From positions 1 to 44,534 of the forward strand of contig JAAYVF010000044.1 in the NCBI GenBank assembly GCA_012517325.1: a stretch of 44,534 bases of DNA, given 5' to 3'. The notes under the pieces were generated by a model, which saw only the letters and a list, made by a program, of their open reading frames with translations, was not told the DNA's origin and ran no database searches. The DNA is from Myxococcales bacterium. GTDB lineage: Bacteria > Lernaellota > Lernaellaia > Lernaellales > Lernaellaceae. The translations under genes were made by a program, and so were the position numbers. Shown here piece after piece: positions 32,171-41,542 of the stretch. How positions within the stretch are numbered: the first letter of the stretch is position 1; every line of letters starts with the position of its first letter.

Positions 32171-32943
32171 GGTTCGGCTACCAGATGCGCCGCCAGCAAG
32201 CTGGCCACGTCCTCGGCTTTTTCGACCGGCAGCATGTGTCCGGCGTGGGGCAGGATTTCGAGGCGGGCGCCGGGAATGCCCGCGGCCAGCTCGCGGGCCC
32301 GTTTGAGCGGCGTCAGTTGATCCAGTTCGCCGACCAGGATCAGGGTCGCGGCGGTGATGCCGCCCAGCCGGTCGTCGGCCCGCCATTCGCGGCAGGCGAC
32401 GAAATCGCCGCGCACGACGGCGCCGTCCATTTGCGCGAAAGGCTCCATGGTCTGGTTGAGCAGCAGCGGCGGCGTGTCGGGGCCGAAGCCGAAGCTTTTG
32501 TAGGCTTCGACGACCGCCGGCAGATTGTCGGGCAGCAGGTCGAACAGGACCGGCGCGACGGGCATGCGGGCGCCGGTGGCGAGCAGCGCCAGGCGCGTCA
32601 CGCGCGCGGGTTCGGCGATCGCCAGCCGTTGCGCGACGGCGCCGCCCATGCTGTGGCCGACCAGGTCGATCGCCGGCCAGCCGCGCCGCTCCAGAAAGAT
32701 CGACACCGCTTGGGCGTAGTCGTCGATCCGTTCGGCGGCGGGCGGCGGCGAGTCGCCGTGGCCGGGCAAGTCCACCGTCACCAGCGGCCGGGCGGGCAGG
32801 CGGGCCGCCAGGCGGCGCGCCACCAGGGCCCAGATTTCCTTGCGTCCGCCGGCGCCGTGAATGAAAACGATCGGCCGTCCGGTCGCGTTTTCGTTGCGAA
32901 TCCGGGCCGCCAGAATTCCGTCGTTCGGTGGTTGCGACAACAT
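32167..32943 (-). CDS. Alpha/beta-fold hydrolase
   Basis: The 258-residue protein has the oxyanion-side motif FIHGAGG (27-33), nucleophile Ser98 in GHSMGG, Asp208 in VGELDQLTP and His236 in HAGHMLP, a complete catalytic triad. The family includes esterases, lactonases and C-C hydrolases. Its stop overlaps the start of the GlcD-like gene, so the three genes form a coupled operon. A lactonase or esterase that feeds a hydroxy acid to the oxidase is an attractive inference, but unproven. Confidence 0.88.
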   Translation of the reverse strand: MLSQPPNDGILAARIRNENATGRPIVFIHGAGGRKEIWALVARRLAARLPARPLVTVDLPGHGDSPPPAAERIDDYAQAVSIFLERRGWPAIDLVGHSMGGAVAQRLAIAEPARVTRLALLATGARMPVAPVLFDLLPDNLPAVVEAYKSFGFGPDTPPLLLNQTMEPFAQMDGAVVRGDFVACREWRADDRLGGITAATLILVGELDQLTPLKRARELAAGIPGARLEILPHAGHMLPVEKAEDVASLLAAHLVAEP

Positions 32944-33065
32944 GCCAGGACGGTAGCCTTGCCCGCCGGCCGGTGCAAGAGCCTCCCCTTGATAATGGCG
33001 CGCAACTGAGTACTAATCATAAAAAACCCGATCTCGAACGGAGCGCCTTTCCGGAGGAGAATTTC

Positions 33066-34156
<1,091 letters not shown>

Positions 34157-34157
<1 letters not shown>

Positions 34158-34182
34158 CCGGCCGCCGGTCCGCCGGTTTTTT
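34157..34182 (+). terminator. Probable terminator after pfkA
   Basis: ACCGGC (34157-34162) and GCCGGT (34172-34177) pair around a 9-nt loop and are followed by TTTTTT. The arms start at the last base of the stop codon. Confidence 0.5.
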
Positions 34183-34285
34183 CCCCGCTTCCTCCGCCGT
34201 CGAACGACGGCCGTTTCCGACCGTCTCGCTTGACCGGGCCGCTAGCGGACATTAGCATCGCCGGAAATAACACTGGAGAAGTACC

Positions 34286-36703
34286 GTGGCCGCGCCAACG
34301 AAAGCGCTTCCTACCCGATCCGTGGTGGCCATTGCCTTGCTGATTGTCGCCGGCATGGTCGCTTCGTCTATTTTGTATGCCGACGCCGCCAAGGCGTTTT
34401 TTCAGAAGTACTGGGTCGACGACGCCGCCATCAGTTTCACTTTCGTGCGCCATATCGCCGAGGGCTACGGCTCGGTCGCCTATCCGGGCGGCGAACGGGT
34501 GGAGGGCTTTTCGAATCCCTCGTGGGTCGGGCTGTTGGTCCTGGCCTACCGCGTGGGCGTCGAGCCGTTCGCGGCCTCGCAGTACCTGGGCATGGCGTTC
34601 GCCATCGGCACCCTGCTGATCCTGGCGCTCTTCGCCTATCTGCCGCTGGGCGACGACCGGCGGCCCTGGACGGTGGCGCTGGCGATGCCGCTCATCGCGT
34701 CGAACGCCGGCTTCGCGATCTGGAACCAGTCGGGCTTGGAAAACGGCGTCTACGGCTTTCTGCTCGCGGCCGCCCTCTTGCTGGCGGTGCGGGAAGCGCG
34801 GCGCGAGCGGGCGATTCCCTGGTCGGCGCTGGCGTTGTTTTCCCTGGCGGTGACGCGACCCGAGGGCGTCGGCCACGCCGCGTTGGCCGGTTGCTACCTG
34901 CTTTTGAGCGACCTGTTCACCTGGCGCCGCCCGACGCGCCGCTTGCTTTATTGGGCGCTCGCCTTCGGCGGGTTGTTCGGGCTTTACCAGCTTTGGCATT
35001 ACATTTATTTCGCCTGGCCGCTGCCCAACACCTATTACGCCAAGGTCCGACCGGCCTTGATGGAGCGCCTGTTCGATTTGGATAGCCCCGGCTGGGTCTA
35101 CCTGCTGGGCTATTTGAAAGAATACAACTTCTGGCCGGTGCTGGCCCTGTTGTTGCCGGCGTTTCTTTCGCGGCGATTCTGGCGCGAGAGTTTGTACCTG
35201 GCGTTGACCGCCACCTACGTGGCCTTTTTCCCGCTGGTCGCCAACGGCGACTGGATGAAATCGTGGCGCTTCCTCTCCTACTTCCCGGTTCCGGTGGCGA
35301 TCCTGCTCGGCCTGGCCGGCTGGCAGGTCGGCAACTGGTGCGCCGCGGCGGCGCGCCGCTTCGGCGGCGAAAAGGTGGCGGCGGCGCTGGCGATCGCGGT
35401 CGCCGCGGCGTATGCGTTATTGCCGCTCGGGATGACTTATCCCGGTTCGAAAAAGGCGCTGGCCGGTTTCATGGAAGATCGCGAGGTCTCGGCCAAAGGG
35501 ATCGCCAAGCGCGTCAAATGGTGGGACAAGGTCGCCGAAAAAGCGGCCCTGCGCCCCGCCGACCTGCTTTACTGCGACATGGACATGGGCGGTTCATCGT
35601 ACAACTGGACGGGCCGGATCCTGGATATCGGCTACCTGCTGGACGTGCCGATGGCCCGGCATCGCTACACCAAGGATTGGCGCCGCATGATGGACGAATA
35701 TTTCTTCACCGAGCGCCAGCCGGACCTGATTCACATGCGGCGCGGGTGGGGCCAGGCGACGACGGTGCCGAGCAATCCGAAATTCGAGAGGGATTACCTG
35801 CGCCTGCCCGAGGATCGCAAATTCAGTTCGATTCCCAACGGCAATTTCGTGCGCCGCGTCTGGTTCGAACGGGAAACGCCGCCGGCCGCCGATTTCCCAC
35901 CGTTCGTCTTCCGCGCGGGCGTGGGCTTGTACGGCGCGGAAATCCCCGCCGCTCTGCCGCCCGGCCGCCGGGCGCCGATTTTCCTGACGTGGAAACGGGA
36001 AACGGCGGATGCGGCGCCGGGCCGGTTTTCCATCGCCATCACCCGCCCGGGTCAGGCGCTGAATTTCGTCGATTACTCGCCGTTGATGGGTTGGCTGCCG
36101 CCGACGAAATGGCCGACCGACCGCTACCTGCGCGAGGTTGTCCCGCTGACGGCGCCGACGGTGGACGGCGAGTATTTCGTTTATCTCGCCGTCACCTCGG
36201 ATGAAGGCGACCGGCAGATTTTCCAGATTCCGCAAAGCGTCACGATCGGCGAAGCAGCGGGCCGGCAGGCCGCCGATGATTTGCTGGCCAAGGCCCGCGC
36301 GGCGGCGGAGCGCGACGCGGCGGGCGCGGACGAGGCGCCGCAATATTTGCGCCGCGCGGAGCAGATTCTCGGCGCCAAGGCCGTACATCGAGAAGTGGCG
36401 AAAATCGATCGGCAACGGCTGGAAACCTACCGGCAAGCCGCCGCGGCCGCCGAACAAAACGGCGCTGATGTCGAGGCCGCCGGCCTGCTGGCGCGCGGCT
36501 GGCGGATCGATGCCCGCGACAAGGAACTGAACAAAATGGGGTGGCGGCTCGCCGACCGCCTCTATCAAGCGGGCCGTGGCTTCCAGTCGCGCCGCGAGTG
36601 GAACGAGGCCTACCGTCAATTCAGCGCCGCCTGTCAGGCGCAACCACAACACGCCTGGGCGCGCCGCCGCGCCGAGGAAGTGCGGATGTTGCGGACGCCG
36701 TAA
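34286..36703 (+). CDS. Membrane GT-C-type glycosyltransferase with C-terminal soluble domain
   Basis: An 805-residue protein with about ten membrane spans in the first 400 residues. Asp45-Asp46 in VDDAAISFTFVRHIAEG, then RVEGFSNPSW (71-80), match the GT-C family of polyprenyl-phosphate-dependent sugar transferases related to arabinofuranosyl and mannosyl transferases. The C-terminal 350 residues are soluble and partly helical, with TPR-like units near the end (AYRQFSAACQAQPQHAWARRRAEEV). The start is GTG at 34286 after GGAG. It is likely involved in cell-surface glycan or protein glycosylation; the acceptor is unknown. Confidence 0.8.
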   Translation: MAAPTKALPTRSVVAIALLIVAGMVASSILYADAAKAFFQKYWVDDAAISFTFVRHIAEGYGSVAYPGGERVEGFSNPSWVGLLVLAYRVGVEPFAASQYLGMAFAIGTLLILALFAYLPLGDDRRPWTVALAMPLIASNAGFAIWNQSGLENGVYGFLLAAALLLAVREARRERAIPWSALALFSLAVTRPEGVGHAALAGCYLLLSDLFTWRRPTRRLLYWALAFGGLFGLYQLWHYIYFAWPLPNTYYAKVRPALMERLFDLDSPGWVYLLGYLKEYNFWPVLALLLPAFLSRRFWRESLYLALTATYVAFFPLVANGDWMKSWRFLSYFPVPVAILLGLAGWQVGNWCAAAARRFGGEKVAAALAIAVAAAYALLPLGMTYPGSKKALAGFMEDREVSAKGIAKRVKWWDKVAEKAALRPADLLYCDMDMGGSSYNWTGRILDIGYLLDVPMARHRYTKDWRRMMDEYFFTERQPDLIHMRRGWGQATTVPSNPKFERDYLRLPEDRKFSSIPNGNFVRRVWFERETPPAADFPPFVFRAGVGLYGAEIPAALPPGRRAPIFLTWKRETADAAPGRFSIAITRPGQALNFVDYSPLMGWLPPTKWPTDRYLREVVPLTAPTVDGEYFVYLAVTSDEGDRQIFQIPQSVTIGEAAGRQAADDLLAKARAAAERDAAGADEAPQYLRRAEQILGAKAVHREVAKIDRQRLETYRQAAAAAEQNGADVEAAGLLARGWRIDARDKELNKMGWRLADRLYQAGRGFQSRREWNEAYRQFSAACQAQPQHAWARRRAEEVRMLRTP

Positions 36704-36715
36704 AGCCATTTTGCC

Positions 36716-36745
36716 TTGACAAACATTTTCCCGATGGCCTATCAA
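36716..36745 (+). promoter_or_regulatory. Possible promoter before the spermidine-synthase-like gene
   Basis: A perfect TTGACA (36716-36721) is followed after 18 nt by TATCAA (36740-36745). The transcript would begin near 36752, close to the GGGAGG at 36752-36757, leaving almost no leader. Confidence 0.4.
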
Positions 36746-36783
36746 CGGATTGGGAGGATGTTCTGCCAACGCCAATCCAACCA

Positions 36784-39700
36784 TTGGGCGCCCGCCTGCG
36801 GGCCCTGTTATATTTCTGTTTTTTCCTGACCGGCGCCTGCGGTCTGGTCTACGAGGTCGTCTGGTCGCGTTACCTGGCGATCCTGCTGGGCAACACGGCC
36901 CACGCGCACACCATCGTTCTGGCGACCTTCATGGGCGGCCTGGCGATCGGCGGGTTCGCCTTCGGCCGGCTGGCCGACCGCCTGCGGAAGCCCATCCGCG
37001 TTTACGGCTGGCTGGAAGCGGCGATCGGCCTGTACGCCTTCTTTTTCGACGCGATCTTCCGGTTGTATTTCGACTGGTTCGTGCCGCTCGGCCGCCTGAC
37101 GTACGGGCGGGAAATGCTCTCGACCCTGTGGCAATTCGGCCTGGCGATCCTCTGCATTTTGCCTGCCGCGATCTGGATGGGCGGCACGTTGCCCATCCTG
37201 ACGCGGGCGATCACCGCGCGAGAATCCGAACTGCGCGGCAACGTGGGCGCCTTGTACGCCATCAACTCCGCCGGCGCGGTTCTGGGTACGCTGCTGGCGG
37301 GATTCTACCTGGTGTTTCACCTCGGACTGCCGGCATCCATGATGCTGGTGGGCGCGCTCAACACGTTGCTGGGCCTGGCCATGGCGTTGGTCGGCCGGTC
37401 GGTGCCCCGCGAGGTAAACGCGGTGGAACCGCCGGCGGTCGAAACCGGGGCGCCGGACGAGGCGGTCTATTCCCGCGCCGAGCGGACCGCGGCGCTGGCG
37501 CTCGCCGGTTTTTCCGGTTTTGCCACCATGGCGCTGGAAATCGCCTGGATCCGCTATTTTTACCTGGTGCTGGGCAGTTCGACCTATGCCTTCACGCTGA
37601 TGCTGGCGGCGTTCATCACCGGCATCGCCGCCGGTTCGGCCTGGCTCCGTTCGGCGCGCGCCGGCCGGATTCCGCTGGTGCCGCTGTTGGCCGGGGCGCT
37701 GCTGGCGACCGCCGCGTTTCTGGCGCTCAGTCTGCAATTTTACGATCGCGTGCCGTTTTTCCTTTGGCGCCTGCGCCTGTTGTTCCGACCGATTGAAGGC
37801 AACTTTCCCTATTATCAGGGGGCGATCTACGCCGCCTGCTTCCTCTGCATGTTCCTTCCGACGATCGCGGCCGGCGTCGTTTTTCCGGCCACGATCCGCC
37901 TGGCGGCCCAACGCCGGGTGCTGGGCGGCCGGGTCGGCGCGGTCTATGCGATCAATACGCTGGGCACCCTGGCCGGCGCGGCGACGACCGGCCTGCTGCT
38001 CTTTCAGACCCTGGGGCTGTTCAATATTTTCCGGGTGCTGTTTTTAAGCTACGCGATCGCCGCCGTTTTGTTGACGGCCGGATTGCGCCGCCGCGCCCGA
38101 GGTTTCGCGCTGGCCGCCGTTTTGCTGATCGCGCTGCATCTGGCCGTCTACCGGCCGATCGATCCGCGGGTCGTGGGGCTGGGACTGTACCGCCGCAATT
38201 TGCCGCCGACGACCACCTTCGGGCAACTGCGCGCCGAAGCCTTGCACGGCAAGCTGCTCTACCTCGGCGAGGGCCCGCACGCCTACGTGACCGTGGTGGA
38301 GAACGACGAGTCGCCGGTGATCGACGCGCCGATGCGCAGCCTGGTGATCAACGGCAAGCCCGACGCCGGCACCGGCTCGGATATGTATACCCAGACGCTG
38401 CTCGGCCATCTGCCGCTGCTGTTCCTGGACGAGCCGCGCGACGTGTTCGTCGTCGGTCTCGGTTCGGGGGTGACGGTCGGCGCGGCGCTGACGCACGGGG
38501 TCCGGGTGGACGTGGCCGAGATCAGCCGGGAGGTCATCGCGGCGGAAAAGTGGTTCGCGCCTTACAACCACGAGGCGCTGAAGAATCCGCGGGTTTCGCT
38601 CTATGCCGAGGATGCCGCCACGGCGCTGCGGTTCCTCGGCCGGCAATACGATGCGGTCATCTCCGAGCCGAGCAATCCCTGGCAAAGCGGCAACGCCAGC
38701 CTCTTTTCCCTGGAATTCTACCAATTGGTCAAACAATCGCTGCGGCCGGACGGTCTCTTGGTGCAATGGATGCATACCTATAACGCCAACGATGCCGCCG
38801 TCGAAATGGTCGTCGATACCCTGCTGCGCTCGTTTCGCCGGGTTTCCATTTTTGAAAGCCTGCCCGGCGATTACCTGTTCCTGGCCTCCGACGCCCCCCT
38901 GCCGTTTTCGCCGGAGCGGTTCCGCGAAAAATTCAACCGGCCGGAGGTGCGCGCCGACCTGGCACGGATTCACGCCGACAACCCGGCGGTGATTTTGTCG
39001 ATGCAGTGCAAGCAGCCGCTGCAAGCCCGGCTGGAATTCGACGGCCAGACCGTTCACTCCGAGTACCTGCCGCGGTTGGAACATCTGGCCGCGCTGCCGC
39101 TGTTCACCCAGCAGAAAAGCAGCTTGCTCAACCGGCTCGACGACCGGCAATTCGACAGTCCGGGCCTGCTGTGGGCGGCTTATACGCGCCGTTATCCCAT
39201 CGAGTCGGACGACATCGAAAAACTCTTCCTGTTCTATCGCGGGCAAGGCCCGCAGGGGCTCAAGGGCGACCGGGGCCAGGCCCTGGCGCGGTTGATCCGC
39301 CCGCGCTTCAAAGAAGCCGGCGGCATGTTGGCGACCTTTTACCTCGATCTGCTGCGCCGCGAACCGCTGACGTTTCAAGTGTTGGAAAATCCGCTGACCG
39401 AACGGGAACGAACCGATCCGGGCTACCTTCAGGTGCGGTTCCAATACGATCTCCAATACTTCGACAGCACCTACTGGTCGTGGGCGCCGCCCGACGCCGG
39501 AGAGTTGATCCGTCTGGCCGATTCGTTCGCCGAGGTCACCGGCGGTAAAATGGAGATGCACCGCTCACTGGTGGAGACCTTCTGCCGGCTCGGGCCTTAT
39601 GCGGCCTGCCAAAGCGAAACCGATCGCCTGCTGCGAAACACCGCGCCGGAGAGGGATTTTCTCGAAACCGTGTATCGCAATCGGATTCAAGCCGCCTTGC

Positions 39701-39849
39701 GGTACGGCGACTGGCCGGGCGCGGAAGAGTACCGGCGGCGGTGGGCGGCTATTGCCGACGACTCTCGTTCGGGGTCGCTCGAGCGGATTCGCGCGGAAAT
39801 CCGTTATCGCCTCAACCTCGAGGCCTACCTGGCACGCTCCGGCCAATAA
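36784..39849 (+). CDS. Giant membrane-anchored spermidine-synthase-like protein
   Basis: From the TTG at 36784 the protein has 1021 residues. The first about 475 residues form many membrane spans (YFCFFLTGACGLVYEVVWSR and onward), the typical N-terminus of spermidine-synthase-like membrane proteins. A Rossmann methyltransferase-like domain at about 550-720 has VVGLGSGVTVGAAL, DVAEISREVI and SEPSNPWQSGNASLFS. The final 300 residues are helical. No polyamine role can be claimed, since many such fusions lack it. The start is uncertain: a CTG at 36763 lies 5 nt after GGAGG, and an ATG at 36541 would overlap the previous gene by 163 nt. Confidence 0.8.
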   Translation: MGARLRALLYFCFFLTGACGLVYEVVWSRYLAILLGNTAHAHTIVLATFMGGLAIGGFAFGRLADRLRKPIRVYGWLEAAIGLYAFFFDAIFRLYFDWFVPLGRLTYGREMLSTLWQFGLAILCILPAAIWMGGTLPILTRAITARESELRGNVGALYAINSAGAVLGTLLAGFYLVFHLGLPASMMLVGALNTLLGLAMALVGRSVPREVNAVEPPAVETGAPDEAVYSRAERTAALALAGFSGFATMALEIAWIRYFYLVLGSSTYAFTLMLAAFITGIAAGSAWLRSARAGRIPLVPLLAGALLATAAFLALSLQFYDRVPFFLWRLRLLFRPIEGNFPYYQGAIYAACFLCMFLPTIAAGVVFPATIRLAAQRRVLGGRVGAVYAINTLGTLAGAATTGLLLFQTLGLFNIFRVLFLSYAIAAVLLTAGLRRRARGFALAAVLLIALHLAVYRPIDPRVVGLGLYRRNLPPTTTFGQLRAEALHGKLLYLGEGPHAYVTVVENDESPVIDAPMRSLVINGKPDAGTGSDMYTQTLLGHLPLLFLDEPRDVFVVGLGSGVTVGAALTHGVRVDVAEISREVIAAEKWFAPYNHEALKNPRVSLYAEDAATALRFLGRQYDAVISEPSNPWQSGNASLFSLEFYQLVKQSLRPDGLLVQWMHTYNANDAAVEMVVDTLLRSFRRVSIFESLPGDYLFLASDAPLPFSPERFREKFNRPEVRADLARIHADNPAVILSMQCKQPLQARLEFDGQTVHSEYLPRLEHLAALPLFTQQKSSLLNRLDDRQFDSPGLLWAAYTRRYPIESDDIEKLFLFYRGQGPQGLKGDRGQALARLIRPRFKEAGGMLATFYLDLLRREPLTFQVLENPLTERERTDPGYLQVRFQYDLQYFDSTYWSWAPPDAGELIRLADSFAEVTGGKMEMHRSLVETFCRLGPYAACQSETDRLLRNTAPERDFLETVYRNRIQAALRYGDWPGAEEYRRRWAAIADDSRSGSLERIRAEIRYRLNLEAYLARSGQ

Positions 39850-39879
39850 AAAAAGCCACGCCCGGCGGCGTGGCTTTTT
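39848..39879. terminator. Bidirectional terminator, same hairpin as at 14437-14467
   Basis: GCCACGCC and GGCGTGGC arms (39855-39874) around CGGC, with A7 before and T5 after, lie between convergent genes. Confidence 0.88.
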
Positions 39880-39897
39880 CGGTTAACCGGACCGATC

Positions 39898-41004
39898 TTA
39901 TTCGTAATAGTAAATTTCGAGCCCGCGGGCGATCAGTTCCGCCAGGAACGGATCGGGGTTTTCGAGCAGGCGGTCGGCGCTGTAAACGCCGCCGGGCTGT
40001 TTGTCGAACTTCTTGTTGACGATCCACCAGGCCGCCTGGACGGCGGGGAAGGCGGTCAACTGCGCGATGTGGCCGATGTAGGTGTAGTAACGGTAAACCG
40101 CCTTGTCCTTGTGGACGCCGTACACGTCGACGCGCCCGACCGATTTGTCCAGTCCGCCGGAGGCGAAAACGCCCTCGACCTTGTGGAAGAAGTTGGCGGC
40201 CTTCTTGCGCCGCTCGTGGGTCTTGAACATGCCGGTCTTGGACAAGGTTTTGATCAGCGGCGGAATGTAAGGCGGTTGCACGCCGCCGTGCAGCGTCGCT
40301 TCCTCGAGGCCGGGCAGGTTGCGCGGCAGGCTGACGCTTTCGGCGTGGCCGGTGTAGTAGACCGGTAGCCAGCCCATCGGGTAGGGGAACTCGACCATCT
40401 TGCGGCCTTCGCCGGTTTTCACGGCGATTTCCTTGCCCCGGAAGGTTTGCAGCGTCGTACCGTTGAAGATGTGGAACAAGTGCATCAAATTGGTGGCGCC
40501 CACGTCCTCGTTGCTGCCGGCCGCCCAGTTGACGTTGATCCGCCGGCACTTTTCCATGCTGTTGTAACCCTTGCGGGCCAGCATCTGGGTGATGCCCGGG
40601 CTGTTGCCGAAACCGGTGAGAATCTTCACGCCGGCTTTTTTCGCCTCGTCGTCCAGCTTGATGACCGCGAGGTAGGCGTCGTAGTCGTCGGAGATCGAGA
40701 CGTACGACCGTTTCGCGGCGATGCAGGCCTCGGCGCAGTAGTTTTCCATGATGTAGAACGGACCGGCGAAGCCCAGCACCACATCGTGGGCTTTGATTTT
40801 TTCGACCAGCCATTCGCGGTCCATGATGTCATGTCCCTCGACGGCGGTTTTGTAACCCAGTTCGAGGGTTTTTATCCGGTCCTCGGCCTTGGGCACGTTG
40901 AGGTCGACGATCGTGACCAGTTCGACGTTTTTGGCATCGCGATTGAGTTCGCGCAGCGCTTCCACGGCCATGTCGCCGGCGCCGCCCAGCAGCAAGACTT
41001 TCAT
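39898..41004 (-). CDS. Saccharopine dehydrogenase-family NAD(P)-dependent oxidoreductase
   Basis: A 368-residue protein that begins MKVLLLGGAGDMA, a Rossmann dinucleotide motif, followed by an acidic strand end VDLN. The region DVVLGFAGPFYIMENYCAEACIAAKRSYVSISDDYDA matches the saccharopine-dehydrogenase/homospermidine-synthase superfamily, as does GFGNSPGITQMLARKG. The reaction (lysine, carboxyspermidine or another substrate) cannot be fixed by sequence. It converges with the spermidine-synthase-like gene, but no shared operon exists. Confidence 0.88.
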   Translation of the reverse strand: MKVLLLGGAGDMAVEALRELNRDAKNVELVTIVDLNVPKAEDRIKTLELGYKTAVEGHDIMDREWLVEKIKAHDVVLGFAGPFYIMENYCAEACIAAKRSYVSISDDYDAYLAVIKLDDEAKKAGVKILTGFGNSPGITQMLARKGYNSMEKCRRINVNWAAGSNEDVGATNLMHLFHIFNGTTLQTFRGKEIAVKTGEGRKMVEFPYPMGWLPVYYTGHAESVSLPRNLPGLEEATLHGGVQPPYIPPLIKTLSKTGMFKTHERRKKAANFFHKVEGVFASGGLDKSVGRVDVYGVHKDKAVYRYYTYIGHIAQLTAFPAVQAAWWIVNKKFDKQPGGVYSADRLLENPDPFLAELIARGLEIYYYE

Positions 41005-41093
41005 GGCATTCCTCCAGCAGGTTGAAATTGAGTTCGCAGGGCCGGATTAGTTTAGGTTGGTTGTTTTGCTTTGAAAAGGGGCGGTCGGCGAAG

Positions 41094-41115
41094 GTTACAA
41101 TTGTGTTACAATCGT
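41094..41115 (+). promoter_or_regulatory. Tandem GTTACAATYGT repeats with -10-like boxes
   Basis: GTTACAATTGT (41094-41104) is followed directly by GTTACAATCGT (41105-41115). Each holds TACAAT, a good -10 hexamer. TTGAAA lies at 41071-41076, 19 nt before the first box. The pair sits 22 nt before the next start codon and may give two start sites or be a regulator site. Confidence 0.45.
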
Positions 41116-41137
41116 ATTTTCGCCCTTGGAGGTATGC

Positions 41138-41542
41138 ATGAAAAAGCGCCTGACCGTCGTTCTGTTGACGTTGATCGGCACCCTCTTCATTCAGCCCGGA
41201 TCGCCGGTCGGGGCCGAAAAAGCCCTGACCCGGATTTACATCGCCAATCTGGCCGACCCGCCGCAGACCATCGCCGCTTATTGCACGGCCGGCGAGCCGA
41301 CGGTCGTCCGGCCCGGCGCGACCGCCTCCTGCCGGACCGCGCTGCCGGCGCTGTTCCGGCTGGGTTTCGCGGGCTCGTCGCAGACCGTGCTCGACGTGAC
41401 CCAGGAAGGCAACTTCGCCGTGCAGATCCGCACCTGCTCCGGCACGGTCACCGTGCAGGGCGCGCGGGAATCCCTGCCGCAACTGCTGCCCAACCAGACG
41501 GACTATTTCGTTTACGTCTGGAAGATGGGAGAAAGCCGATGA
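41138..41542 (+). CDS. Small exported protein of unknown function
   Basis: A 134-residue precursor with a signal peptide cleaved near SPVGA. The mature part is beta-rich with Cys residues at AAYCTAG, ASCRTA and RTCSG, which may form disulfides in the periplasm. The stop overlaps the start of the next gene as ATGA, so the two are translated together. GGAGG lies 5 nt before the ATG at 41138. No family is recognised; it may assist the downstream lipoprotein. Confidence 0.7.
   Translation: MKKRLTVVLLTLIGTLFIQPGSPVGAEKALTRIYIANLADPPQTIAAYCTAGEPTVVRPGATASCRTALPALFRLGFAGSSQTVLDVTQEGNFAVQIRTCSGTVTVQGARESLPQLLPNQTDYFVYVWKMGESR

Noticed and set aside
36541-36783. Start of the spermidine-synthase-like protein at the ATG at 36541
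   Set aside because: It would overlap the previous gene by 163 nt, has no ribosome site, and the added residues look like out-of-frame translation.
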